Shown here piece after piece: positions 25,900 to 34,083 of a stretch of 64,000 nucleotides of DNA. A program made the position numbers and the translations under genes. The notes under the pieces are model-generated. The model worked only from the letters and a program-made list of their open reading frames with translations, was not told the origin of the DNA and did not search any database. Source of the stretch: Agrobacterium sp. a22-2 (GTDB lineage Bacteria > Pseudomonadota > Alphaproteobacteria > Rhizobiales > Rhizobiaceae); assembly GCF_012276985.1 (NCBI RefSeq), contig NZ_JAAXMM010000010.1, forward strand, positions 186,001 to 250,000. Direction: 5' to 3'. Positions within the stretch are counted from its first letter, which is position 1. Each line of letters starts with the position of its first letter.

Positions 25900-27123
25900 T
25901 TAACGGAAGGCCAGTCCATCGGCCACATCGGTGCGGGCGTCCTTCTGGCTTGCAATCGCAAGCGGTCGCTCGCTCAGCAGGTCTTGGTAGACCTGCAAGG
26001 TTTCCTCGACCATTTTATCGAGCCCGTATCGGCCCCGCCGCGAGAGGGCGCCGGCTTCAAGCCGCCTGCGAGTCTCAAGATTGGCAAAGGACAGCATGGC
26101 TTCGGCCAGCGGCGCCGGGTTGTCGGTATTGGGAATGAGACAGCCGTTGATGCCGTGTTCGAGCACGGTTCCGGCCCCGCCGACATCGGAAAGGATCAGC
26201 GGCTTGCCGGCCGCAGCCGCTTCCAGCATGACATAGGACATCGCCTCGTAGCGGCTGGGCGTCACCAGGGCATCGAAGGCCTGGATCGCCTCGCTGCCGG
26301 CGACATCGGCGCTGAGTGTCACGCGATCAGACAGACCGGCAGATGTGATCATCGCCCGGATCGTCGCTTCGAGTTCGCCGAAGCCGATGATGACGAGATG
26401 GGAGAGAGGAAACCGTGGCGCGATGCGCTCGAAGGCGGCGATCAGCCGTTCCGGCGCCTTTTGCGGCGACAGGCGTCCGATGAAGCCGAACACGAAGGCA
26501 TCGTCCGACACGCCAAGCCTGGCGCGCATCTCGTGCACTCGGTTTTCGGGCGGCGTGGCAACGCCGTTGACGACGACGCGCAGCGTCTCGGCTGGAATGC
26601 CAAGCGACAGGCCGTGGTCGTATTCGTTGCCGGACACGCAGATGATGCGGTCGCTGAAGGTACGGCCAAGCAGGCCTTCGACCATGCCATAGACCAGCCG
26701 ACCCTTGGGGCCGAGCGTCGGGTCCATGGTACGGAAGGCATGCGGCGTATAGACCCTCGGCACATGCGGTCCGGGAAACCTCAGCCGCGTCAGCGCGCCG
26801 GCCTTGGAGCTGTGACCATGCACGATGTCGAATGGGCCGTGGCACTTGATGATCCGGCGGATCGCCAGCAGCGCCTTGGCATCCCATGGGCCGACGGCCC
26901 GCCGCATATCGACGCTCAGCACTTCGCTCAGCCCCAGGCCCTGCAGTTCCTCGACGAACCGTGCCTCGGCGCGCAGCGGCGAATAGACAGCGGTCACGTC
27001 GTGGCCGCGCTCCTGCAGCGCCTTGCACAGGTCGAGGAAATGCCGGCCCGAACCGCCGCCGCTTGGCTCCAGAACCTGCAGCAGCTTCAGCCGTGACGTA
27101 TCCGGCTTTGTCGGTTCGCTCAT
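25900..27123 (-). CDS. Glycosyltransferase family 4, surface polysaccharide cluster
   Basis: 407-residue GT-B glycosyltransferase from ATG 27123. N-terminal acceptor domain with LEPSGGGSGRHFLDLCKAL and HGHSSKAGALTRL. C-terminal donor domain (glycos_transf_1) with FGFIGRLSPQKAPERLIAAF and PSRYEAMSYVMLEAAAAGKPLILSDVGG, where the E(x7)E element binds the nucleotide sugar. The ATG overlaps the stop of the upstream polymerase gene by 4 nt (ATGA), so it is translationally coupled and last in the transcript. Confidence 0.9.
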   Translation of the reverse strand: MSEPTKPDTSRLKLLQVLEPSGGGSGRHFLDLCKALQERGHDVTAVYSPLRAEARFVEELQGLGLSEVLSVDMRRAVGPWDAKALLAIRRIIKCHGPFDIVHGHSSKAGALTRLRFPGPHVPRVYTPHAFRTMDPTLGPKGRLVYGMVEGLLGRTFSDRIICVSGNEYDHGLSLGIPAETLRVVVNGVATPPENRVHEMRARLGVSDDAFVFGFIGRLSPQKAPERLIAAFERIAPRFPLSHLVIIGFGELEATIRAMITSAGLSDRVTLSADVAGSEAIQAFDALVTPSRYEAMSYVMLEAAAAGKPLILSDVGGAGTVLEHGINGCLIPNTDNPAPLAEAMLSFANLETRRRLEAGALSRRGRYGLDKMVEETLQVYQDLLSERPLAIASQKDARTDVADGLAFR

Positions 27124-28367
27124 GCGGCGAGCCCTCCGCGTGATCTGTCTTTCTGCCAGCGGTTTTCCAGGGCGCCGCAGCCCCAGACGATACCGAGAAG
27201 CAGGTAGAAATGCCGCCAGTGGTCGGTGTCGATGACATTGCCGATCGCCGAATGGCCGATGATGACGATCCAGGCGATCATCAGGTAGGGCTGCCACGGC
27301 CGGTCGCGCAGCAGGAGCTTGAAGCCGATCCACAGCGTCCAGAGTAGCATGGTGATATAGGTGACGAAGCCGAGCCAGCCGTAGGTGGTCAGAGATTTCA
27401 GCCAGATATTGTGCTCGTCCTCCGGAAAGATCCGGCTGAAGGTCATCGGCCCGATGCCGAGCGGATGTTCCATGGACATCAGGAAGCCGATGCGGTGGCG
27501 ATCGAAGCGGCCGAGATGCCCGCCGTCATAGTCCTGCACGAGCTGGGTGCGGTTGAAGAACAGGCTGTTGACCTGCTCGAACTGCAGCGCGATCACCAGC
27601 ACCACGACCATCAGCACCATGGCCGTCAGCGACAGGAACAGGATCTTCATCCGGAAGGCGCCGGTTCTTTCCTTGAGCAGCAGGATGAAGACCATGGCGA
27701 CGGCGGAAAACAGGAAGAGCGCCCAGGCGGCGCGGGAAAACGACAGGAAAACGCCGAGCGCAATGATGAGCAGGCCCGCGACCTTGAACGGCGCTTCGAT
27801 CAGCCTGCCGGTCAGGAGCCCGTGCATCAGGTAGAGCGACGGCGCGATCAGGAAGGGGCCGAAGACGTTGGGGTCCTGAAAGGCCCCCTTGGCCCGGTCA
27901 TAGAGGGTGAAGACCTCGGAGCCCGGAAAGGCATGGAAATAGCCGAGGATTCCGAGCATCGACGTGATGACGGCGGCTGCCACCCAGGCCCGAAAAATCA
28001 GCCGCAGCCGCTGCTGTCCATCCTCGATGATGGCGGCGTAGAAGACCGAGGTCAGCGCCAGGAACAATGAGACGGCGATATACATCGGCCCGTCGCCAAG
28101 ATCGCTCATCACGGTCAGCGACAGCATGCCGCCGACATTGAAGACCAGCAGCAAAGCCAGCAACGGTGCGACATGGCGCGAGATTTTCAGGCCCAGCAGA
28201 AACCAGACCGCGATCTGGCCGACCATCAGCAATTCGTAAGGCGCCGGCTCGGAGATCACGAAGCCCGACAGGAAGACGCCGAAGCCGACCATGGCCGAGC
28301 CGAACAGCGTCAGGGCCGCGGCATGCGGCCTGAACGGCGCTGCGTGATGGGCTTCGATCGCGCTCAA
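27120..28367 (-). CDS. O-antigen ligase/polymerase-type membrane protein (Wzy/WaaL family)
   Basis: 415 residues with about 11-12 transmembrane helices. The large periplasmic loop holds TLYDRAKGAFQDPNVFG and, further on, RFDRHRIGFLMSMEHPLGIGPMTFSRIFPEDEHNIWLKSLTTYGW in outline, the Wzy_C signature with GIGP and HN. It probably polymerises the repeat units made by this cluster. It starts with TTG at 28367, overlapping the stop of the preceding gene by 4 nt (TTGA); this unusual start is supported by the coupling and by lack of an upstream ATG. Confidence 0.88.
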   Translation of the reverse strand: MSAIEAHHAAPFRPHAAALTLFGSAMVGFGVFLSGFVISEPAPYELLMVGQIAVWFLLGLKISRHVAPLLALLLVFNVGGMLSLTVMSDLGDGPMYIAVSLFLALTSVFYAAIIEDGQQRLRLIFRAWVAAAVITSMLGILGYFHAFPGSEVFTLYDRAKGAFQDPNVFGPFLIAPSLYLMHGLLTGRLIEAPFKVAGLLIIALGVFLSFSRAAWALFLFSAVAMVFILLLKERTGAFRMKILFLSLTAMVLMVVVLVIALQFEQVNSLFFNRTQLVQDYDGGHLGRFDRHRIGFLMSMEHPLGIGPMTFSRIFPEDEHNIWLKSLTTYGWLGFVTYITMLLWTLWIGFKLLLRDRPWQPYLMIAWIVIIGHSAIGNVIDTDHWRHFYLLLGIVWGCGALENRWQKDRSRGGLAA

Positions 28368-29953
28368 TAGGCGTTTTCCGTATTCAGGAGCCGGATCGGC
28401 GTCAGGAACAGGATCTTCAGGTCGAACAGCAGCGACCAGTTCTCGATATAGTAGAGATCGTAGGCCGTGCGGAACTTGATCTTCTCGTCATTGTCGATCT
28501 CGCCGCGCCAGCCATTGATCTGCGCCCAGCCGGTGACACCCGGCTTGACCCGGTGACGGGCAAAATAGCCTTCGACGACTTCGCCATAGAGCCGGTCGTG
28601 GGTCTGGGCGAGAACCGCATGCGGTCGCGGCCCGACCAGCGACAGGTCGCCGCGCAGCACGTTGAAGATCTGCGGCAGTTCGTCGATCGAGGATTTGCGA
28701 AGAAAGCGCCCGATCGGCGTAACACGGGGATCGCCCTTGGTGACGGCACGCTTGGCGGTCGGATCGCTCATGTCGGTATACATCGAGCGGAATTTCAGGA
28801 CATTGATGACTTCGTTGTTGAAGCCATGCCGCTTCTGGACGAACAGCACCGGCCCCTTGGAACTCAGCTTGACGGCGATCGCCGCGCCGATGAACACCGG
28901 CCAGAGCAAAAGCAGGGCGACGATGCTGAAGAACACGTCGAAAATCCGTTTGGCCACCGAATCCCAGTCGCGGATCGGCCGGTCGAGAATGTCGAGCATC
29001 GGCACGGCGCCGATATGGGAATAGGAGCGCGGCCGGAAGCGCAGGCTGTTGGAATGGGCGGCGAGCCGGATGTCGACCGGCAGCACCCACAGCATTCTCA
29101 GGAGTTCCAGAATGCGGGCCTCGGCGCTGAGCGGCAGCGAGATGATCAGCATGTCGATATGGGCCTGGCGGGCGAATTCGACCAGTTCCTGCACCGTCCC
29201 GAGCTTGGGATAGCCGGCGACGATGGTCGGCGAGCGGTCCGAGCCGCGATCGTCGAAGATGCCGCAGATGCGGATGTCGTTGTCCTGCTGCTGTTCGATG
29301 GCGCGGATCAGGTCTTTGGCGGGCTGGCCGCCGCCGACGATGACGGCGCGCCGTTCCATGATGCCGTTTCGTGCCCAACGCCGGATGCCGAAGGCCAGCA
29401 GATAGCGTTCGACCAGAAGGAAGAGCGCACCGGCCGCATACCACGAGATCACCCAGCCACGGGAATAAAGATCGCCCGATTTCAGCAGGAACAAGGCAAG
29501 TGCCACCAGCGAGAAGGCGATCGTCCAGGCCCCGACGATGCGCGGCATCGACCGCAAGGGTCGGCGCAGGGCCGGCACTTGGTAACAATCGGCCAGCTGC
29601 AGCAGCAGGATGCTGAGCGCCGAGCCGAGAAAGGCCACCGCCAGATACATGATGAACGGCGAGAAATGCTCCTTGGCAAGGAAATGATGGGTGGCGAGAC
29701 CCGTCGCAAACAGCGAGCTGAATTCCAGCAGCCGGAGCTGGCCGATGATGATGTTCGGCGAATAATTGCTGTCCTGGAACTGGCCGGCGATCTGGCGGGC
29801 AAATGCGTTGATCTCGCCCGTCTCGAGGACGGTGTTCGGCGGTGCCGGCGCCTTGTCGCCGCCGGCCGTCTCCCGGACCTTGCGGCGCAGGGCATCCACA
29901 TCGAATGGCTCGGATTTTTCCTGCTGGTTCATGACATCGACCCGCCTCTTCAT
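28364..29953 (-). CDS. Undecaprenyl-phosphate hexose-1-phosphate transferase (WcaJ/ExoY-type, UppE-like)
   Basis: 529 residues. Four N-terminal helices (about 75-195), a NAD-like CoA-binding fold (RRAVIVGGGQPAKDLIRAI, about 218-330), then a membrane hairpin and the bacterial sugar transferase domain: KRIFDVFFSIVALLLLWP, LKFRSMYTD, RVTPIGRFLRKSSIDELPQIFNVLRGDLSLVGPRPH and KPGVTGWAQINGWRG in outline. It loads the first sugar phosphate on undecaprenyl phosphate and so starts repeat-unit assembly. TAGGA precedes the ATG by 8 nt. Confidence 0.93.
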   Translation of the reverse strand: MKRRVDVMNQQEKSEPFDVDALRRKVRETAGGDKAPAPPNTVLETGEINAFARQIAGQFQDSNYSPNIIIGQLRLLEFSSLFATGLATHHFLAKEHFSPFIMYLAVAFLGSALSILLLQLADCYQVPALRRPLRSMPRIVGAWTIAFSLVALALFLLKSGDLYSRGWVISWYAAGALFLLVERYLLAFGIRRWARNGIMERRAVIVGGGQPAKDLIRAIEQQQDNDIRICGIFDDRGSDRSPTIVAGYPKLGTVQELVEFARQAHIDMLIISLPLSAEARILELLRMLWVLPVDIRLAAHSNSLRFRPRSYSHIGAVPMLDILDRPIRDWDSVAKRIFDVFFSIVALLLLWPVFIGAAIAVKLSSKGPVLFVQKRHGFNNEVINVLKFRSMYTDMSDPTAKRAVTKGDPRVTPIGRFLRKSSIDELPQIFNVLRGDLSLVGPRPHAVLAQTHDRLYGEVVEGYFARHRVKPGVTGWAQINGWRGEIDNDEKIKFRTAYDLYYIENWSLLFDLKILFLTPIRLLNTENAY

Positions 29954-30205
29954 TGCTTTGGTCCTAACAGAAAGGTCCTAAGAAACGTTTATGTAGGCCC
30001 AAGGATTTGAAGGGGGCACGAGTCGAAACGGCCAGATAATGTTCCCGTTCGGGACAACGGGTGGCAAGTATCGATGGACGCTCTCCAAAGGTTTACAGAC
30101 ATCATGCCGGAGCCGAGGGACTATGGTCTCTTCGCTGCCACGACTGGACGACCGATCACCCCGGCCGACTTCGCGCCGCTTCGGCGCGCGCCTGGGCCGG
30201 CTTGA
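29954..30205. other. 252-nt gap splitting the minus-strand polysaccharide genes
   Basis: No gene seen. It contains a 7-bp GC stem (CGCGCCG 30172-30178 with CGGCGCG 30182-30188) just after the stop of the upstream glycosyltransferase gene, and an imperfect TCCCG/CGGGA inverted repeat near 30050-30065. It probably holds an internal promoter for the hexose-1-phosphate transferase operon. Confidence 0.4.
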
Positions 30206-31357
30206 TCAGGCGGCGCCGATTGCCGTCAGCCGTTCGCGGTAAAGTGCCAGGATGCCGTCGGCCATGACAGAGGCGGAGAATTTCGCCTTGAAATCGTCCA
30301 GGCTCGGCATCGTGCTGGCGTGCCAGCCGGGCGTCGTCACGGCCTTGGCCATGACGCGGGCGAGGTCGTCGGGATCGTCGGGATTGACCAGCGCTTCGCT
30401 GTCGGCACCGAGCATTTCCGGAATGCCGCCGACCCGGGTGGCAATCACCGTCTTGGCCGCACCGAGCGCTTCCAGAACGATATAGGGCATGGATTCGGCG
30501 CGCGATGGAACGACCACGATATTGGACATGGAAAAGGCGTCCTGGACCGGCATGGCGGGCAGCAGGCCGATCCGCCGGCCGAGACCGCGCTGGGTCATCA
30601 TCGCATCGTATTTGTCCCGGTCGGGGCCGTCGCCGACCACCAGCGCCGAAAGCGGATGCTTGACCATGCGCTCCGTTCGGGCAAAGGCGTCGATGAACAC
30701 ATCAGGGCCTTTCAAGTCCCGCAGCATGCCGACATAGAGAAAATGCACGCCGTCGGAGCGGGTCGGGATGGCGCCGATATCCGCATCGCTGATGCCGTTA
30801 TAGATCATCCGCGCGCTGCAGCGGGGGATACCCACCTTGGCTTCGTAGGTCTTTCGCTCGAAATCGCAGACGAAGACGATGGCGTCCGTCATCGATTCCA
30901 GCAGGCGCTCCATGGTGAAGATCGCCCGGCCGGCAAGGCTTGCCGGATCGTAGTGCAGACTGCCGCCATGGGGGGAATAGACGCGGGCAACGCGATACCT
31001 TTTGACCCGCAACACTGAACCGATGATGCGTGCCAGCGCGCCGCCCTTGGCGCCGTGACCGTGCAAAACATCCGGTTGCAAACTTTTGATTTCGTTGTAG
31101 CTGCTCCACAGGGCACGCGCGTCGCCATAGCCGACCGTACGGTGGATCGGCAGGCGCGTCAGGCCAAGCGAAAGATAGGGGCGGATCTGGTCGAAGAGCC
31201 TGTCCTCGTGCTCTCCACCGGTCGTGCTGTCGCAGACGATGCCGACCTTGTGGCCCGCATTGCTGTGATGCTCGGCGAGATCGCGCACATGCCGGAAAAT
31301 TCCGCCGACAGGCGAGCGAAAGCAATGAATGATGCGAAGCGGTTCGGTCTGCGGCAT
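30206..31357 (-). CDS. Glycosyltransferase family 4
   Basis: 383-residue GT-B enzyme. N-terminal RIIHCFRSPVGGIFRHVRDLAEHH and DVLHGHGAKGGALARI. C-terminal donor domain with FLYVGMLRDLKGPDVFIDAFA, VVGDGPDRDKY and PSRAESMPYIVLEALGAAKTVIATRVGGIPEM in outline. It is placed 3 nt after the export lipoprotein gene and is clearly co-transcribed. The sugar added cannot be deduced. Confidence 0.9.
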   Translation of the reverse strand: MPQTEPLRIIHCFRSPVGGIFRHVRDLAEHHSNAGHKVGIVCDSTTGGEHEDRLFDQIRPYLSLGLTRLPIHRTVGYGDARALWSSYNEIKSLQPDVLHGHGAKGGALARIIGSVLRVKRYRVARVYSPHGGSLHYDPASLAGRAIFTMERLLESMTDAIVFVCDFERKTYEAKVGIPRCSARMIYNGISDADIGAIPTRSDGVHFLYVGMLRDLKGPDVFIDAFARTERMVKHPLSALVVGDGPDRDKYDAMMTQRGLGRRIGLLPAMPVQDAFSMSNIVVVPSRAESMPYIVLEALGAAKTVIATRVGGIPEMLGADSEALVNPDDPDDLARVMAKAVTTPGWHASTMPSLDDFKAKFSASVMADGILALYRERLTAIGAA

Positions 31358-31360
31358 CGA

Positions 31361-31936
31361 TCAGAACAGCCGTTCACGGATGTAGATCGTGTCTCCGGCC
31401 AGAATGGGATCCGTGATCGGCACGCGGCCCGTGACGATCTCGCCGTTGATCTTGCGGGTCACGTCGACATCGCGCTGGTTGGCGCGGTTCGAGAAGCCGC
31501 CGGCAACCGCAACGGCGTTCAGAACGGTCATACCGGCAACGTAGGAATACTGCCCCGGCTGGCCGACTTCGCCCATCACGAAGATCGAGCGGTAACGGTC
31601 GATCTCGATGGTGACGTCGGGATCGCGCAGATAGCCCTGGCGGAGCTTCTGGGCAATCGCACCTTCCAGCTGGGGAAGGGTCTGGCCGCGGGCAGCCACC
31701 TGGCCGATCAACGGGAAGGCGATATAGCCGGCCTGGTCGACGGTATAGGAATTGCTGAGGCTGGCCTGTTCGAAGACCGTGACGCGCAGGCGGTCGCCGC
31801 TGTCCAGCCGGTAGGGCTGGATGGTCGCCTCATGAAATACCTTGGGCGCCGGCTTGTAGGACGAACAGCCGGACAGCACGGCCATAGTGACGGCGGCGAT
31901 CGCGATGATAACCTGTCTTGCTCGAGCCAATATCAT
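31361..31936 (-). CDS. Short Wza-type polysaccharide export lipoprotein
   Basis: 191 residues. Lipoprotein signal with lipobox LSGC (Cys24 region), then the poly_export domain (YRLDSGDRLRVTVFEQASLSNSYTVDQAGYIAFPLIGQV in outline) and one SLBB domain (RSIFVMGEVGQPGQYSYVAGMTVLNAVAVAGGF in outline). At half the length of E. coli Wza it lacks the second and third SLBB repeats and the C-terminal amphipathic helix that makes the outer-membrane pore, a form common in rhizobial clusters. It heads the minus-strand operon. Confidence 0.9.
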   Translation of the reverse strand: MILARARQVIIAIAAVTMAVLSGCSSYKPAPKVFHEATIQPYRLDSGDRLRVTVFEQASLSNSYTVDQAGYIAFPLIGQVAARGQTLPQLEGAIAQKLRQGYLRDPDVTIEIDRYRSIFVMGEVGQPGQYSYVAGMTVLNAVAVAGGFSNRANQRDVDVTRKINGEIVTGRVPITDPILAGDTIYIRERLF

Positions 31937-32182
31937 GCGCCAACGCGCTCCCAGGACGGATTCAACTTGGGTCTGTTATCAAACGGTTAGGGTTAATGGC
32001 CGGTAAACAAAGCGTCGCGCTTTATTAGCAGCGTGCGGTTTTTCCTGATCTTTGACACAAAGCCTAAGAGGCGGATCACATCGGCGCTGTAGAGCCGTGA
32101 CGCAAGCCACGTGCATCCTTGTTGTTTCATACTGCCATTTTAATGCACGCAATGATAGGTACTATTGATTTAGGGATAACTA
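31937..32182. other. Divergent control region of the polysaccharide cluster
   Basis: These 246 nt separate the export lipoprotein (minus) from the OGT-like gene (plus), so both promoters must be here. No perfect palindrome or clear two-component site was found. Candidate elements include TTTGACAC near 32050 and AT-rich stretches at about 32015-32025 and 32140-32150. Confidence 0.45.
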
Positions 32183-33871
32183 ATGATGAGCGTTTCCGCA
32201 TTGGTTATGGAGAAGCAGAAATCCGGTGACTTCCTGGGGGTGGTCAAACTCCTGAAGCCTCTCGCCGACGAGGGCGACGGCCTTGATGCAGCCGCTTTGG
32301 TACGGCTGGCGCAGAGCTGCTACCGTATTGGCCACGTACAGGATGCTGCCTCGTACTATCACCGGGCAGCAGGCATGGCCGGTGCGCCTCGCCAACAACT
32401 GCTGGAACTCGCGTTCACGCTCTTCCGGCAAGCCAAGCACAAAGAACTGGCATTTGGCGCGGCACGCGACGTCCTCGAATACAATCCTGGCCATGAGGGC
32501 GCTGCGCGTTACTTCCGCCATCACGTTCACTATCGGCTCGATATGGAGGAGCTTGAGCGCTCGGATGGGGAAGCCCTGGAGAAAATCCGGGCCGGCGATG
32601 CGTTTCAGATCCGGACCGAGCTGCTGCTCGATCACATCGCCTGGTGCGGCGACGAAGCATTAAATGCTTTGATCCAGACCCAGAACGGCAAGACCTTCAG
32701 TCCGGAGGCGCGGGCACGGCGCCGCAGCCGGCCGCATCCTTTCGCCGACAAGATTCGGGTTGGCTATCTGTCGAACGATTGGTCGGACGAGCATGCAACC
32801 CTGAAGCTCCTGCAGCGTGTGCTGGAGCTTCATGACGAAAACACATTCGAGATCACTTTGTTCTGCTACACCGAGGACAATTTGGTTGCCACCGATCGGG
32901 TGTTCAGGGAGCGATTTGGCGACAAAATCGTCAGGATCGGCCATCTGCCGACGGAAGACGCGGCGCAATTGATCAAAGCGCGCAGTATCGACATCCTTGT
33001 CGATTTGAAGGGGCATACCAACAAGTCGTGGATCGATCTTGTCAATGCCGGCCCTGCGCCCGTGCAGGTGGCGTATTTGGGCTATCCCGGATCGGGTGTC
33101 GGCATCGACTGCGACTACATTACCTGCGACCGTATCGTTTGCCCGGAGACAAGGGCGCCCTTTTTCCATGAAAAGTTCTGCTGGCTACCAGATAGCTATC
33201 AGCCGAACGACGACAGCAACCGTGCTTTGCCCCCTGCACCGAGCAGAAGCCAACTCGGTCTGCCGGACGAGGCGACCGTACTCGTCTCCGCCAACAATGT
33301 ACGCAAGATCTCGCCGGAAACCTTCCGTCTCTGGATGGCAGTCCTTGCCCGCGCACCCCGTACCGTCCTGTGGATGGTATGCAACGATCCCGTGGCCAGA
33401 GGCAATTTCAGCAGGGCTGTTGCAAATGCCGGCATCGCTCCGGAACGCATCATCTACGCGAACTCCGCAGGCTATCCGGCCCACATCGCACGTTTGCGGG
33501 CAGCGGACATCGGGCTCGATACGTTCCCCTGCAACGGCCATACCACGACGTCTGACAAGCTCTGGGCCGGCCTGCCTGTCGTGACCAAGAAGGGCAGCAA
33601 TTTTTCGTCGAGAGTTTCGGAAAGCCTGTTGCGGGCCATGCAACTGCCGGAGTTGGTTGCCGAAAATGGGGATCGCTATGTGGATCTCTGCGTTGAACTC
33701 GCGTCCGATGCCGAAAGGCTGCGCGCACTCAAAACGCGCATTGAATCCGGCAGGACGACCGCCGCGCTGTTCGACAGCAGGCGATACACGCGCAACCTGG
33801 AGAGAGCATTTCAGATGATCCATGAGCGTGCCAAGAATGGGCTGGAGCCGGCGCACCTGGCTGTCGAATGA
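32183..33871 (+). CDS. O-GlcNAc-transferase-like (GT41) protein with TPR-like N-terminus
   Basis: 562 residues. A short helical, TPR-like N-terminus (about 5-110: ALVRLAQSCYRIGHVQDAASYYHRA) precedes the bilobed GT41 catalytic region: KIRVGYLSNDWSDEH (about 190), VDLKGHTNKSW, GPAPVQVAYLGYPGSGVG, and FPCNGHTTTSDKLWAGLPVVT around Gly452-His453. Bacterial relatives are soluble transferases found in surface-polysaccharide loci, and some glycosylate proteins. Whether it modifies a protein or the polymer is unknown. ATG 32183 follows AGGGA by 6 nt; ATG 32186 is equally possible. Confidence 0.85.
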   Translation: MMSVSALVMEKQKSGDFLGVVKLLKPLADEGDGLDAAALVRLAQSCYRIGHVQDAASYYHRAAGMAGAPRQQLLELAFTLFRQAKHKELAFGAARDVLEYNPGHEGAARYFRHHVHYRLDMEELERSDGEALEKIRAGDAFQIRTELLLDHIAWCGDEALNALIQTQNGKTFSPEARARRRSRPHPFADKIRVGYLSNDWSDEHATLKLLQRVLELHDENTFEITLFCYTEDNLVATDRVFRERFGDKIVRIGHLPTEDAAQLIKARSIDILVDLKGHTNKSWIDLVNAGPAPVQVAYLGYPGSGVGIDCDYITCDRIVCPETRAPFFHEKFCWLPDSYQPNDDSNRALPPAPSRSQLGLPDEATVLVSANNVRKISPETFRLWMAVLARAPRTVLWMVCNDPVARGNFSRAVANAGIAPERIIYANSAGYPAHIARLRAADIGLDTFPCNGHTTTSDKLWAGLPVVTKKGSNFSSRVSESLLRAMQLPELVAENGDRYVDLCVELASDAERLRALKTRIESGRTTAALFDSRRYTRNLERAFQMIHERAKNGLEPAHLAVE

Positions 33872-34083
33872 GGCCAGTTGACAGTCGTTGATCGCTGGAT
33901 GGACCGCGGACTGAAGCTGGATACGGTTGCCATAGGCGAACATCCGGCAGCTCTGTGCTTGCTTGACGGAAGACCCATTGGTCGTTTCCCACGGATCTTC
34001 CGAACAACATGTCAATGCGCCTTAACGCTTGGGTTACCATGTTGCTTTACTTTCTGGGCCAATAAGTACCAGGAGTAACGGTC

